Origin: Lojkania enalia
Lineage: Eukaryota > Ascomycota > Dothideomycetes > Pleosporales
Assembly (NCBI GenBank): GCA_010094045.1
Contig: ML986591.1
Span: 327,965-391,964, forward strand
Reading direction: 5' to 3'
Length of the DNA stretch: 64,000 nucleotides
Numbering within the stretch: the first letter of the stretch is position 1; each line of letters opens with the position of its first letter. The notes beneath the pieces are model-generated. The model did no database searches. It was not told where the DNA came from and worked only from the letters and a program-made list of their open reading frames with translations. Positions 23,278-34,849 of this stretch are shown piece after piece. A program made the translations under genes and the position numbers.

Positions 23278-24868
23278 TTAGTCTCTAATAAATTTCAACT
23301 TCACCATCAGAGGACCCTTGTCCCAGAGCACGTAAACTTTCTGGTTGAGCCACTGTTCGGACTCCGGACAGAGTTCCACCATGTCGAAATGCCAAAGGAC
23401 CATAGCGAGTATCAGCCGCATCTCGTGATAGGCAAGACTTCAACCTATTAGCAAGTCATATACAATTAGCTATACATTGTGACATACTTCTTCCCCAAGC
23501 AGTTCCTAGGACCGTATGAAAAGGGATTGAGAATATCCTTATGATCCTGTCCATATTCTGCCTGTCCTTCCGGTAGCCAGCGCTCAGGAACAAACTCTTT
23601 CGGGTTTTTGAAGTTCGTCGAAGAGTGGTATGCTGCATATTGTGCAACTTGAACGTTAACCCCACCTGGGACCCACAAACCCTCAATCATGGCACCGCCT
23701 TTTGGTACAGTTCGAGGAAGCCCAAGACAAACGGGAGGATACAATCTCAATCCCTCCTCAATACACGCATTAAGATACGCTAATGGCACCAATTTCTCTA
23801 GAGTCATGTCTTCAGACGCCTCAAATGCACCTCGAATCTCGCTCTGTAGTCTTCCTAGTTTATCTGGGTTCTTGAGTAGATAGAACGTCAATCCAGTAAG
23901 TACCGTTGCGGTAGTCTCCGTCCCAGCTATCATAAAGAATGTTGCGTTTGCCCACATCTCCGTCTGCGCGAGGCCTTTATCCTTATTCTCTTCATCTTCA
24001 CTATGGCGCAACACATGTGTCCAGATATCAGGTCGGTCGGTCCTCGTTGCTAGTCTTCTCTCCACGCGCTCGACCGAGTATCGTAGAACGGTTTCCCGCT
24101 TCTCCTTAATGCTTTGTGGGATCATAGCTCGCATGAACCAATGCAGGAAAGGCCAGGCACGGATGACGGAATTGAGATGAGTAAGCTTCGCATTGTCGAA
24201 AATTGAGCGGACCCAGGGGGTGTACTGTGAAGATGAAAGGAGGTTTAGTGGCTCGCCGAAAGTCATATCGCCCATAATATCAAAAGTTGTGAAGTTGTAC
24301 CAATCCCTGATATCCACTTTCCCCTTTTTATCCATCATGATTGCTTCACGCAATTGTTGGACTAGAAGAGTAACGTAGGCTTTGGTAATCGGTGCCTGCT
24401 GTTTCAATGCTCTGTCGCCGAATGCAGGGGCCACCAGCTTTCGTTGGCGAGTGTGACTAGTATTATCTGCGCGAAGGATCCCTGGCGGATCGCCGAAGAG
24501 ATCAGGTCCATAGAATATCTTGTCCTTTGTGAAGGCGGTAGCTCTATAGCCGTATGCATCTCTCCAGACAGAAGGTGTAATGAAAGAAAGTTCGTTAGGT
24601 GCGAACCTTACTACTGGGCCGTACCGTTCATGCAACGATTGGAGCCAAAGATGGAGGTTCCCTTTGACCGATGCATAGTGGTAGGTTAATGCAGTGGCGC
24701 GGGCGGAAATAGGACCAGGAAAGGACCGGAGTGGGTGCAATAGGAGGTTGTAAAGAGATTTCAGCAAGGCGAAAAGGAACTAGGGAGTTAGATGGAGTTG
24801 GGGAAAGGGGTAGACGTGCTCACAATGAGGAATGTGGAAAGGGCAGAAATTTTAAGAACAAGTTCCAT
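23278..24868 (-). CDS. cytochrome P450 monooxygenase (CYP65-like)
   Basis: Three exons (24868-24824, 24779-23488, 23437-23278) give a complete 498-residue P450. The short first exon encodes the membrane anchor (MELVLKISALSTFLI) and joins in frame to a second hydrophobic stretch and the proline-rich hinge (HPLRSFPGP). Key motifs are the I-helix AGTETT (300-305), ExxR (EGLR, 357-360), PERW (413-416) and heme loop FSYGPRNCLG with ligand Cys about 442. The last exon restores the normal C-terminus (NLAYHEMRLILA...MVKL); without splicing at 23487/23438 the protein would stop five residues after the heme loop. The sequence style is that of the CYP65 / pisatin-demethylase-like group, which often acts on secondary metabolites. 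No backbone synthase is nearby, so the substrate is unknown. A perfect inverted repeat lies about 90 bp upstream of the start. Confidence 0.92.
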
Positions 24869-24956
24869 CAAGCCTGTCATGGTTGAGACGTTTTACAACC
24901 TCATTGAAACCTGTTGCAGGGAAGTCGGTCGTGGCGTTGTGATTGTGAGGATTCGA

Positions 24957-24980
24957 CTGGGCCTGGCGGGCCAGGCCCAG
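24957..24980. promoter_or_regulatory. perfect 10-bp inverted repeat upstream of the P450 gene
   Basis: The arms CTGGGCCTGG and CCAGGCCCAG flank a 4-base spacer (CGGG). The centre is about 100 bp upstream of the P450 start codon. It could be a dimeric transcription-factor site or a hairpin in the 5' UTR. CGG plus an inverted arrangement is reminiscent of Zn(II)2Cys6 targets, but this is inference. Confidence 0.5.
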
Positions 24981-26239
24981 GATGTAGATAATTTGAGGGC
25001 TTACAGAGCGAATTACGAGGTCGATCACGGTGTGGCGATTGCGTGTAGAGGGTAGGTGCGCTAAATATATGTAATAATGGTCAAGCGCCAAGACACTAAT
25101 TGTGAGTACCTTCCCTACTGTTGTTCTCGAAATTTCGGCGCTCCCTATAGATAATGGTTAGAGTTTTATTTAAAGTGTGATGAAATTGGTGATAAGGGTC
25201 TACTCGGTTCGGAGAATATACATACCTAGTTTTTCGTAGTGAAATTCGTGGAAAATAGCTCGGATTAGAGGGTTAGATATCATTGAAAACCGCCGACAAC
25301 AAACAACAAACTCTATAACCCATGTCTCTACTCCACACTATCCAGCCTGAAGATAGTCAGTTCTCTACACAGATGACTTCCAAGCTCGAACCTTGCAGCA
25401 ATAGCTTGAGGCGGCCGTGATGATGCTGATCACCACAGCTATACCAGGCCCGGTCACGGTATACCCATAAGCATGCCGGCAAGTGGAAACGCATAGGTGT
25501 GAGCTAGACATAATCGCTCACGGATTTAATTTTATTAGATAGTCTGATTTAGGAGTTACAATTAATGACGTAGTCAAATTGATTGGGGTAATCGACAGAA
25601 CACTGGAACCATGAAGTGCTTAGGGATGGTAACACAACAAGAAAAGAGCGCTCGGAATGAGTCAACAATCACAGGATTGTCTAAGAGATAGATTGGAGCT
25701 TCAGCCAAAGATGGGCCTAGATGTCCAATCACATAGAGCCAATAGGGAGGTGACGTGCGGTCGCACAGATATGAATCCGTGAGCATGAGTTGTGATTGAA
25801 GATTACTATAATATCGAGTATGAACCAGAGTCACGCATCTGGAAATATAATATTATGTTATCACTGAGAGGCCACTCCACTACAATTGCCCTAACTATGG
25901 CCGACATGCACGAGAATCAATCAGCAATATCGGATTGGAACGGAAAAAAATAAAAAATTTTAAAATTTAAAATATAAAAATCAGAACAGAAAAAATCCAT
26001 ATGTAAAATGATAATAAAATTAATAACTAAGAAATTAAAACAAGTGGTGTAAAAAAAAAAAAAAATAAGGCATTCACGTCTGGGATTCGGGCAAGGGGGT
26101 AAAGAAAATGCAAAGCAAAAGCATAGTGAGAGATTGGCTATCGATCCTAATACATCGACGACAAACCCCTCAAACAATCCGCCAATGGAATGGTCCCATT
26201 AGCCCAATTAGCCTTCCACATTGGTAGAGCTTCGAGAAT
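24981..26239. other. intergenic with A-rich tract
   Basis: This stretch contains the rest of the P450 promoter side and the 3' flank of the lactone oxidase gene. A markedly A-rich segment at about 25940-26075 includes a run of about 15 A. No gene is seen. Confidence 0.4.
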
Positions 26240-28508
26240 TTACTCAAATACCATCTTATCCCATAGCTCGTTCGAGTACCTATTCTTTAATTGCTCTAGC
26301 GTCCAGCCTTGTTGCTTTCCAATCTCCTCCAGGGCTTCTCTGAACTCTGGAATCTGATTTTTGTATGCGACTTCCTTAAGGTACTTTCTGGCCTCCTGGC
26401 CATTGAACGTAAATTTCTCCCATTCCTTGGCCCAATGCGGACGTACATTCCCACCATAGCTCATCCACAAGTCAATGACTTTCTGTGCAAATGAGTGCCA
26501 CTCATCATCGGCAACTGCGTCAGGCAGTGTAAGCACTTCGATGGATAATGTGCCAAGATCGTTCCCTTTCTGTGGTGCCATCATAACGTCGCTACTTCCC
26601 ATGATACGCATTTCTAGCGCCAAACGCATCGCAGAGGAAGGGTCGTTTCCGGTTTCAGCATCTTCGTAGACAAGCTTAATGACATCCCACCAGGCGCGCT
26701 GAACGATGCTGAAATCCGGCTTAGATGGGTCGTCCTTCCTTGGCGGTAGAGGAATCTGAAGCTCAATATCCCGGACCCTCATGTTCTGGACCCCGCGCCG
26801 GAAATGTAGTGCATCCGGAAGAAGCGTCTTGTAAGTGGGAGTCTTGCTCTCGCCAAGTGTGGGTGGCAACGCGGCCATACCGAGAGATGCGATCAGTTGT
26901 GCTTGCCAATACCCAGGTATAGCATTGAATAAAGGCTCTTCAGTGATGACACCACCCAACCACCCTTGCACCCATTGAAGGAAGACATTGCCAGGGTCTG
27001 GATAATTGATGGCGCCTGTAGGATCAGTCGTGGTGTTGAAAGTGTTGGTCCAGACCTTCCTTTGATAAGTAAACCAAAACCACTCGCTATAGTAGTCGTT
27101 TTCTGCGCGACGTTCAAACTCAGCCGTGGCCTTTGAGATCAACTCATCTGCGTATGGTGCATTGTACCACTCGCTTCGTAGGGCTGATGGGATATCTTCC
27201 TTAGATATAGGAGGAACACCCAAACCAACATCTTCCTTGAGCGGTTTCATAACAGCGTATGTCATGGCGTCAAGCTCAAAAGTAATATGTGTCACTACGC
27301 CCAACAGACCGAATGCTCCCGCAGCTGCTTGAATGAGCTTGGTATTCTCTACCGTCTGAAGCTTCCCATTGCAATCAATATACTCGATGCGGCGAACGTA
27401 ATCGGAAAGAGTTTTATGAGAAATTCCCGCGCCGTGGCAAATAGGACCGTTGACACCGCTGATAGTAACCTACTTCGTGTAAGCGAAATTTCTATGAGAA
27501 TAGTCCAAACCCACCTCGACTAGAATGACGTCAGCTGGTAGCGACCATGCCTTTCCAGCGACGGCCCAGCGCCTGAACTCCTCATTGGTGACAGCAGCTC
27601 CAACGCGACAAAGCCGCTTCTTGCCCGGTAAGGTTTCCTCTTTGAGCTCGATCGTCTTCAGGTCGGGCACAGTGGCCGCGTTATATTCTCCGGGAATGAG
27701 AGACATCGGGTCTGGTAGGGTCGTGACGGTATGAAGGTTGACAAAAGAAATAAATATCTCATTATCTTGGGAGAATACGGAACTCCAACTATGCCTATAC
27801 CCAGCACATCTAACACGATAGTTGTTCTGGAGTGCAAACTGGACAATCCTTTGTACGCCCTTGACTGTTGTTGGGAGGAAGGTATATTTCGGTGAATTTT
27901 GCACCGTCAGACCCCAGTTCTCGAAGGGGACTTCGCTGTAGCACTGGTAAACGTATTAGCACTTTGGTTACTGACAGGTTAAGTTCCAAAGCACATACTT
28001 CGATGACTTTGCTGTCACTCGCATCCTCAAAGAGTATCGGCAGGTCTTTGACATGCTTATGCTTCGGGTGAAAGATATCTTTGATAGCTGCCTTCAACTC
28101 CAGCCCACAAATGACTAAATTCTTCAGTTCTCGCAGCAGCGAGAAATGATGATGAACAGGTGGACTGCGATGTGACAGGAGGTGGAATTCCTTGTCCCCA
28201 ACGACGTTTCCCACAGGTTTGCCCTGAATGAATGAGTCGATCTGATTTCTTAGCTCCTTGCTTTCAATCTTCGAAAAAGCCGCCTTATACACCAAGGTGT
28301 GCTGAAATGCTCTCAGAAATCCTCTGATTTGTGTTTCAGGGTCAAACTCTTCAGCCAAAACGGGCTTCAAAACGTCATCCTTCAGGGCATCGTAGTCGAC
28401 TTTGTCGGACTCCTTGGAATAATCTTGGATATGATCGAGAATCTCCTGGAGGATGTGAGTCCGCTCTAGCACGTGGCCTGAGAGAGACTGGGTAGACAGC
28501 GAAGCCAT
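26240..28508 (-). CDS. FAD-linked aldonolactone-oxidase-like protein
   Basis: Three exons (28508-27999, 27943-27515, 27469-26240) give 722 residues; both introns are GT...AG at codon boundaries. Residues about 185-380 form a VAO-type FAD-binding domain. AGYRHSWSS (217-225) contains the His that carries covalent FAD in this family, and VTISGVNGPICHGAG lies in the second FAD-binding lobe. The C-terminal half has the HWAK motif (658-661), the catalytic signature of sugar-1,4-lactone oxidases such as arabinono- and gulonolactone oxidase. The likely reaction is O2-dependent oxidation of an aldonolactone to an ascorbate-type product, but the substrate is not certain. The protein is about 170 residues longer at the N-terminus than standard ALO; that extension is charged and helical with no recognised domain. 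The ATG at 28508 precedes the extension; an upstream TTG is not a credible start. Confidence 0.88.
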
Positions 28509-30196
28509 TGCGGGCTGGTGGTTCGGCGTTGTTTTCAAAATAATGAAGAATACCTTCGAGGAACTCTGGTGTGAGTCGATAACCAAATGTGATTGATAGT
28601 CCTTGATTTAACTTTCAGGCCAAGAAAGCCCTCCAACCCCTTGGTGGAAATGGAAGGCCAGCTCAAGACCCGTCCACATGTACGGTAGGCGCTCCTTTAA
28701 TGCCGGCCAGTGTTCCTCGGCCACAACAGATCGGCATGAGCGAGCAAAGCCGGTCAAGCCTACCACATTCTCATATCTAGGCAGCTGAGAACTGACCGCC
28801 TGATCACCCCTGGGGAGGTGTAAGACGCCCACCTGCGGGGGCGAACAAGCCTGGAATCGGTTCCAGGATGACTAAGAATTCTACTTTTCTACAGATGATC
28901 ATGGTGGCTTCACCTACGCTTAAGAGGGACGCATGTATACGCCCGAGATGACCTGTCACTAAAATGTGGTTGCCGCGCCACGTCCGCCAGGCCTCTCGTC
29001 TTTTTGGTCAACGTTGTGGTTCATTTCTGGTAGTTGGCTATCTCGGAGGCGTTCGAAAACATCTTACAGTCTCTGATTCCCTAGTGCAAGTTCGCTCAAT
29101 CAGGCAAGAAGGCAACCAGTTCACATTGCGTTTAACAGCCTCCCTGAGCTGAGCGCAGTCAGCAGTACGGGGGTCATCCGAGGGGTCAGCTATGAAATCA
29201 TTACTCTTTTATTGGACGACACCGAGGCTAGGGGCCCGAATAAGACACTCTGTTTCATTTATGGAGAGGATCCGAACATGTGGTTTGCGAGTTCTGGAAG
29301 GTTTGCGGCTGTAGCAAGACGGCGATCGATAGGTGGCCTGGCGGGAGAAATGTGACATGTACCGTCGGCTGAGGGCGCCACAAAAAGAAAAACTGCATCA
29401 TGAATCTGACGATAAGGCTGATTTGCATTTATCAGTGTAAGCAGCCACGGCGGAGGGAGATGCCGTATCGCAGGATACAGCGCGGGGTACAGGAACGCCA
29501 AGCACTGACGAAGAGGCGAAGCTTTTGTCGTTTCAGCAGCTGGATACCTCCACCGCTCATCTTAAGGCTGCTTTCGTCGTAACGATATTTAACCAGCATC
29601 GGGGCACCTATTTCTCTCGACCTTTTTTTCTTTCTTTTTTCTGAAACTACGCAATGGTCACTCCCACCGCCCGCACAATCAGTTAGCAACGGTGCAACGT
29701 ATGTTGCTGGCGCGCTAGGCCGATCATTTGTCTGGAATAGCTGAGGGGAAGACATTATTTCCGCACTAGTTGCGCCCTCGGATAATGCTCCGAGGGCCAT
29801 AATCATCCAAGCCGGACTGGACCTTGGGAATTGTCCGAGACCGTTGGTAGTTGTTTTGACAGAACTACGCGCCTACTTTAATCTAACCGGAGACATGCGC
29901 GACTCACTTAAAACAGTACTATATCCTGACTACGTCAGCACCAAATAGTTCTCTTGAGGGGAAATGCTGGTGAGCTACGGTTTACAACTCTTCAACAATG
30001 GTGATGATGCAACATATTCATTCTCAGCACGCGTAATACAGGCGGGGATTGCTGCATCGGTTGAGAGTGCACCAAAATCATAGTCCCGTTCCCTTTTATA
30101 TCTTCGACCAATATTCTGCCGGCTGGGCCCTCTCTTATTCGCCTTTAGGCGTGTTTTTGATGTATTCTTGCCGAGAAACTGGACCATCTTCTCGCC
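28509..30196. other. divergent intergenic region, no gene seen
   Basis: About 1.7 kb lies between two divergently transcribed genes. Frames such as 28608-28832 and 29432-29806 (minus) show no domain or splice continuity. Confidence 0.4.
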
Positions 30197-30903
30197 ATGT
30201 CTACTTCTCCGATTTCGCTCTCGTTCTGCGTGCTCTTTTGGCTTTTTCTTCAAAATATTGTCTGCAGTCCGACGAGTAGTAGTTACTACGGAAACCAAAA
30301 CCTCAATCAGTACTGCATCACCTCCCACGGCATGGAAAATTTCAACTTAGTAGACTATGCCGGACGGAATGATCGCGTAATAGAATTGCAATGGTCTAGG
30401 CCATCTGGCGCAGGCTCTAGTATCGCATATGTTTACATTGACTTCTGTGTTACCTCAGACGGAGCCACCGCCGTTCAGTATTGGGAGCCACAAACAAGAG
30501 ATAATTGGATGTCGCATGGCTACCAAAAGAGGATTATTTTGCACTACGTCTCGAGAGTTGAAAACCTGGGCGACGAAACTACGATCGAGATTGAGATAGG
30601 CCCGAGAAAATATGTCCGGTTCGTCGCCATTGGCAAGGACGGAAGCCTTCTTGGACAATCAGAGGCGGTCAGTCTGGATGAGGTACGTGATACCCATATC
30701 CAAGATATACAAATACTAACCATTCATGCAAGAGTGTCGGCATGGCGCGAGTTAGTTTAAGCATCTCGAAAAAATATTACAGCCACCTCGGTATTATTGG
30801 CGTTGCATTGATGTGCTCGGGCATCATTGTTGCGTGGCTCGTTGATGAAAGACGGCGAAGTAGAAAAGAAGGAAGTTCCATCATACTCCCTGTAGAGGCG
30901 TAA
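30197..30903 (+). CDS. hypothetical secreted/membrane protein, one C-terminal helix
   Basis: Exons 30197-30682 and 30733-30903 join at a codon boundary across a 50-bp intron, giving 218 residues. The N-terminus is a signal peptide (SFCVLFWLFLQNIVCSP). The ectodomain looks beta-rich, with a few cysteines and motifs such as ELQWSRPSG and RFVAIGKDGSLLGQSE. The second exon adds a membrane helix (about 181-201, HLGIIGVALMCSGIIVAWLV) followed by a short basic tail. Without splicing the frame loses this helix. I do not recognise the family. The arrangement suggests a type I membrane protein exposed at the cell surface. The next gene downstream, on the same strand, is also an unrecognised membrane protein. 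Confidence 0.7.
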
Positions 30904-31812
30904 CTTATCAAAATGTATTTACGACTACTTCTGCGATACGATTTCCTTCTTGAGCTCTTTGGATAATTCAATCACTTGTGCCCTGACATTGGTGCCGAGA
31001 ACCAGTACAGTCGGCTACCTAGCAAAGATCACGATACTTCAGGACGAAGAAACTCTAAAGAAGCGGATGTACGGCAATAATAGCACCCTCTATTTATTTT
31101 AGTATCGAGTCGCTTGTCGTGCGGATATGCGCTAAGACCATCGACATCCTGCAGGGCGAAACCTGTAACGACATCAGTCCTAGACGGGACACCTGATACA
31201 GCGGGGTCAATGCCTCATGTTGGTTTCAGCCAACCCTCCAACAACTTCCGCCTGCAAGAATCAGAAAATTGCTTAGCAGATATACCGCTAGAAGTTTTGA
31301 ACATCTTTCGCATCAAGAATATCGCCATCGTTATGATCTAACCGGCCGGGATGACTCGCCTCCGGATATGCAACTGCTGACTATCCGACCCATCATCCAC
31401 CAATTACCGCGGGACAATATGCCACACCTGTCTGCAATACTGCTCGGCACTCCGACCTCCTGCCCCGAAGATCTTGTTGTCCAGTGAACGAGCTCGGCAC
31501 GCATTCCAGAACGGTGGCGTTCGCGTGCCAAAGTCACACATCTGGGCCTTCAATCCTGCATATTCGTCAACAACAACGGTAAGAAGCATTCCGGATGTTT
31601 TTCAGCCTTCCAAAATGGACGGCGTCCTCCTGCATGCGACACCTGGATATATGCTGCCTGCGGCGCACGCACGCATAGATGACTTTAAGCCTGAAATCCG
31701 GCCTGTATCTCCGCACCTTTGAGGCTGTTCGCTTTTCTTATTTTCTGAGGGCTCTGTGAGTCAGCCAGCTGGATTCTGGGTTTTACATTCATTCATTTAT
31801 CAACCCGCCGGT
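30904..31812. other. intergenic, no supported gene
   Basis: Small plus-strand frames at 31114-31341 and 31474-31722 have no recognisable domain, and I could not splice them into a protein. Confidence 0.35.
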
Positions 31813-32865
31813 ATGGGTTTTGGGGTCGTTGTTTTGTCGGGCCTGAGGACGTTGGCTGTTGCTGTTGCGTTGGCAGTGATTGGATTGGGGGCATGGGGTA
31901 GGAATCGCATTAGATCAGCATGCTGATGAAGGAGCTAATCCATCAAAACAGTACAACATACAGTCCACGATGTGGAGATTCGTGGAACAGTAGTCGTTGA
32001 TGTGACACGTCTTTCAGTAGACGAGGATAATAAATGGCTGGACTTTATGGATGCTGTTGTTGATAGTCAGATACAAATCTGGGTAGCCATTGGCTCCGTA
32101 AGTCTAATTGACGCCGAATTGTTGTAGCCAAAGCCTAACAAATCTAGGGCTGTTTCGCCTTTCTCGCCGGCGTCCACATTTTACTCTCTATTAAAGTCGA
32201 TCGCTTCAAAGTATCGCGCTACATCCTCGTCCCAGTCGAACTTCTCTCAATGATAGTCATGGGTGGCGCCTTCGCCGCTACCCTAACGCTAGCAATCAAA
32301 CTTGCACCCCGATGCCGAGACTTAGACACTGCCTCCTCCCCAGATCTCGCCTCCTTCGCCATGCTATGTCCCTTGAGCACTGGCTACTCGATAGCCAGCG
32401 GCGTTGGATGGTCAGTGCTACCCTTCATCCGTCAAAAATCATACACGCTAATCCCAGTCCAGGTTCGTTCTAGCCATAACATCAACCGCAGCCACCATCG
32501 CCGCCTGCCATCATCGTCGGGAGCAAAAAGCCTGCTCCTTCGAACCCACCGCATCCGCCCTCGGCATGAGCCACGGATACCAAGCCGTGACACCCCCAAT
32601 GCCCCGCAGTACCATCCCCACCATGTATGATCCCAGCAAACCCGAGCCCGCTAGCCCCGTGAAGGATCCTGGGGAAGAAGAAATTGGTCTTGCGATTGCG
32701 GCTGCGGAAATGGGTAAGGTGGATTTGGGGATCGGTCTGAAAGATGGGGAAGATCATGAGATCTCGGGGCCGTTGAGTCTAAAGAAGCCGGAGGAGGTGA
32801 GGCAGATGAGGCCAGCGAGGCCGTGGAGCGAGGCACCAAAGAGGAAAAATGAAATGTCGCAGTAG
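31813..32865 (+). CDS. hypothetical four-helix membrane protein
   Basis: Four exons (31813-31897, 31952-32097, 32148-32410, 32463-32865) give 298 residues. Three GT...AG introns of 50-54 bp all keep frame. Four membrane helices are evident: at the N-terminus (about 5-28), at about 70-93 (WVAIGSGCFAFLAGVHILLS), about 99-124 (VELLSMIVMGGAFAATLTLA) and about 148-178 (GVGWFVLAITSTAATIAAC). The last helix is completed only by using the donor at 32411 and acceptor at 32462. A polar cytoplasmic tail of about 115 residues follows. The overall pattern resembles MARVEL- or claudin-like four-helix proteins, but I see no diagnostic motif. Function is unknown. Confidence 0.75.
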
Positions 32866-34849
32866 AAATTCGGCATTCTGGATCATTTGGACGGAAATAG
32901 TCTAGTGATTACAGAGGACGGGATTGTTTCATTTCTCACGTTCGTTTCGACAATTTGTCTAATTCAACTTCGGTGGATCGATCGTTGGATGCGGAGATGG
33001 AATACTAGTATAAATGAATAGCAAGCGAAGCAGTAAACACGCTCTTAAAGCATGACTTCCAGATTAGAAAAGATCTATTAGATATATAGAATACCACTCA
33101 TACTCCCCCAATTCACATCCCCCACGCACCGGAACGCAACAAGCAGCACCTCATCATCGCTCAGACCGCCTTGTCCATGAACATTAAATACCGCAAACCA
33201 GCCTACCCAGTCAGCAGAACCTCGCATGGACGACAGGCTGATTACTAACTATCGAACAGCGGTAGTAGAACTGGGAGCTAGCACCATCTTTCCAGCAATC
33301 CAAAGCACTAATTGGTCCGCAGAACGTGCCTCACATCGCGATACTACTCCAGGAATTAATTTTCCGAAGAGCAATATAGATATTCTCGCATCCCACACAC
33401 AACTATACGAACTATAGGGATGGCGGGCTTGGACGAATGAGATCCTATTGATCTATCCCTCGATATTCTACGTAGGGAAAGCGACTAGCCGAGTCTGTCC
33501 TAGCGCTAACTTACAACACTCTGCATTCATTCCCTAGGTACTTATGCATACCGCGTGTTTAGCAACAGCATCTTCACCACACTATACTCACTCATCTTCT
33601 CTGCTCCTCTTCTGGCCAAGAATATCACAATATTCGAACTACTGTAATCCCAACACTCACGATAGATTGCATCGAGGCTTGTCTCGCCGCTCTGAAAAAA
33701 GCGGTTCTGGTTGCACAATGAAGTGACTTGTAGTGTCGTGTTTTTGCTTCTCTTAGGCTCTTCATGCGGGGAGATATAAATCGAGGCGACCATGCATACA
33801 ACTATAATATAATATTCAATCCAACGTACTAGGCGTAGAAGTCGGAGGTAGTGCTAAGAGTTGTGTGGAGAAGGAAGGTGTGAGAAAGTGTGTTGACTAT
33901 TTAAGATGTTTTTTAAGTCAAAGGATCATGAGGGGGTGAATTGGGGGCTTGTGGGGAGGGATAGAAGGTCAGTGTTAAGACATTTCTATGGAAAGGTGGA
34001 AGTGTGTCATGTGAGACTCAGAGGATCGGCGTCGAAAAGGGATATGGAGGTGAAAGGATGTTATAGGATGGCAATGGATTGAGGCGGTGCGAGGAATGGG
34101 GATGATGAAATGGCTAGTCTAGATTATGTATTTGGGAACTACGGGAATGGTCGGGGGCCTTTGGAATAAGCGTTGGTACAATTCATTTGTTTTGGGTCAT
34201 CGTATGGGTTCGAGTAGCTCTGCGCAGAAGTTGATACTTGTGAATGGCGATATGGCGTAGCAAGTCAAGTCTGATCTTGCAACAAGACTGGCTGGAACAC
34301 CTGCTCGATTGGGTTGGACATGTCTCGCGTCGACTTTCTTGTCAGATGCGTTTCATCCTACAATGTGTGATGGTCTTCACATGCTGTATCACAGGAAAGT
34401 ACCGCATTGCAGATCGACGTTATTCCAACGTCCCAAGATTTAATTTGTTCATGGCGTTCCTTTGAGCATACTGAGACTAGAGATATGCATCGCTGGATAA
34501 CTGTATTCTGAATAGGCGGATCCTCGAAATCTGGCGTGCAGCCAACCCTAGAGAGATTCTACGATGCTAGAAATGGTGAACCCATCCTTTGGGCCCAGAG
34601 TTGGTATCCCGGCCAGGATTCCTCAGCCGTAACGGGTGGCTTAGTGTTCGGTATTCACTTTATTCGCCCAAAGCGAAGCAATGTCTCATTCGTCCACGCC
34701 TCATGCTAGATACGTGGCATCAGAGCGAATGACACGGCAATATTGGAGGAAATGACAATAAATGCGCGCTAGTCTCGACTGACCAGACTGAGGAAATACG
34801 ACGGCACGCAAAGACAGGCTCAGGAGGTAGGCTGAGAGGTGTCCACGGC
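32866..34849. other. gene-free stretch with a possible minus-strand coding remnant
   Basis: No intact gene is seen. On the minus strand at about 33070-33420 one frame reads coding-like residues (for example WVGWFAVFNVHGQGGLSDD) with one internal stop. It has no recognised family. The remainder is AT-leaning non-coding sequence. Confidence 0.3.

Noticed and set aside
23278..28508. secondary-metabolite cluster around the P450 and lactone oxidase
   Set aside because: No polyketide, peptide or terpene synthase is present in the window, so two adjacent oxidoreductases are not enough.
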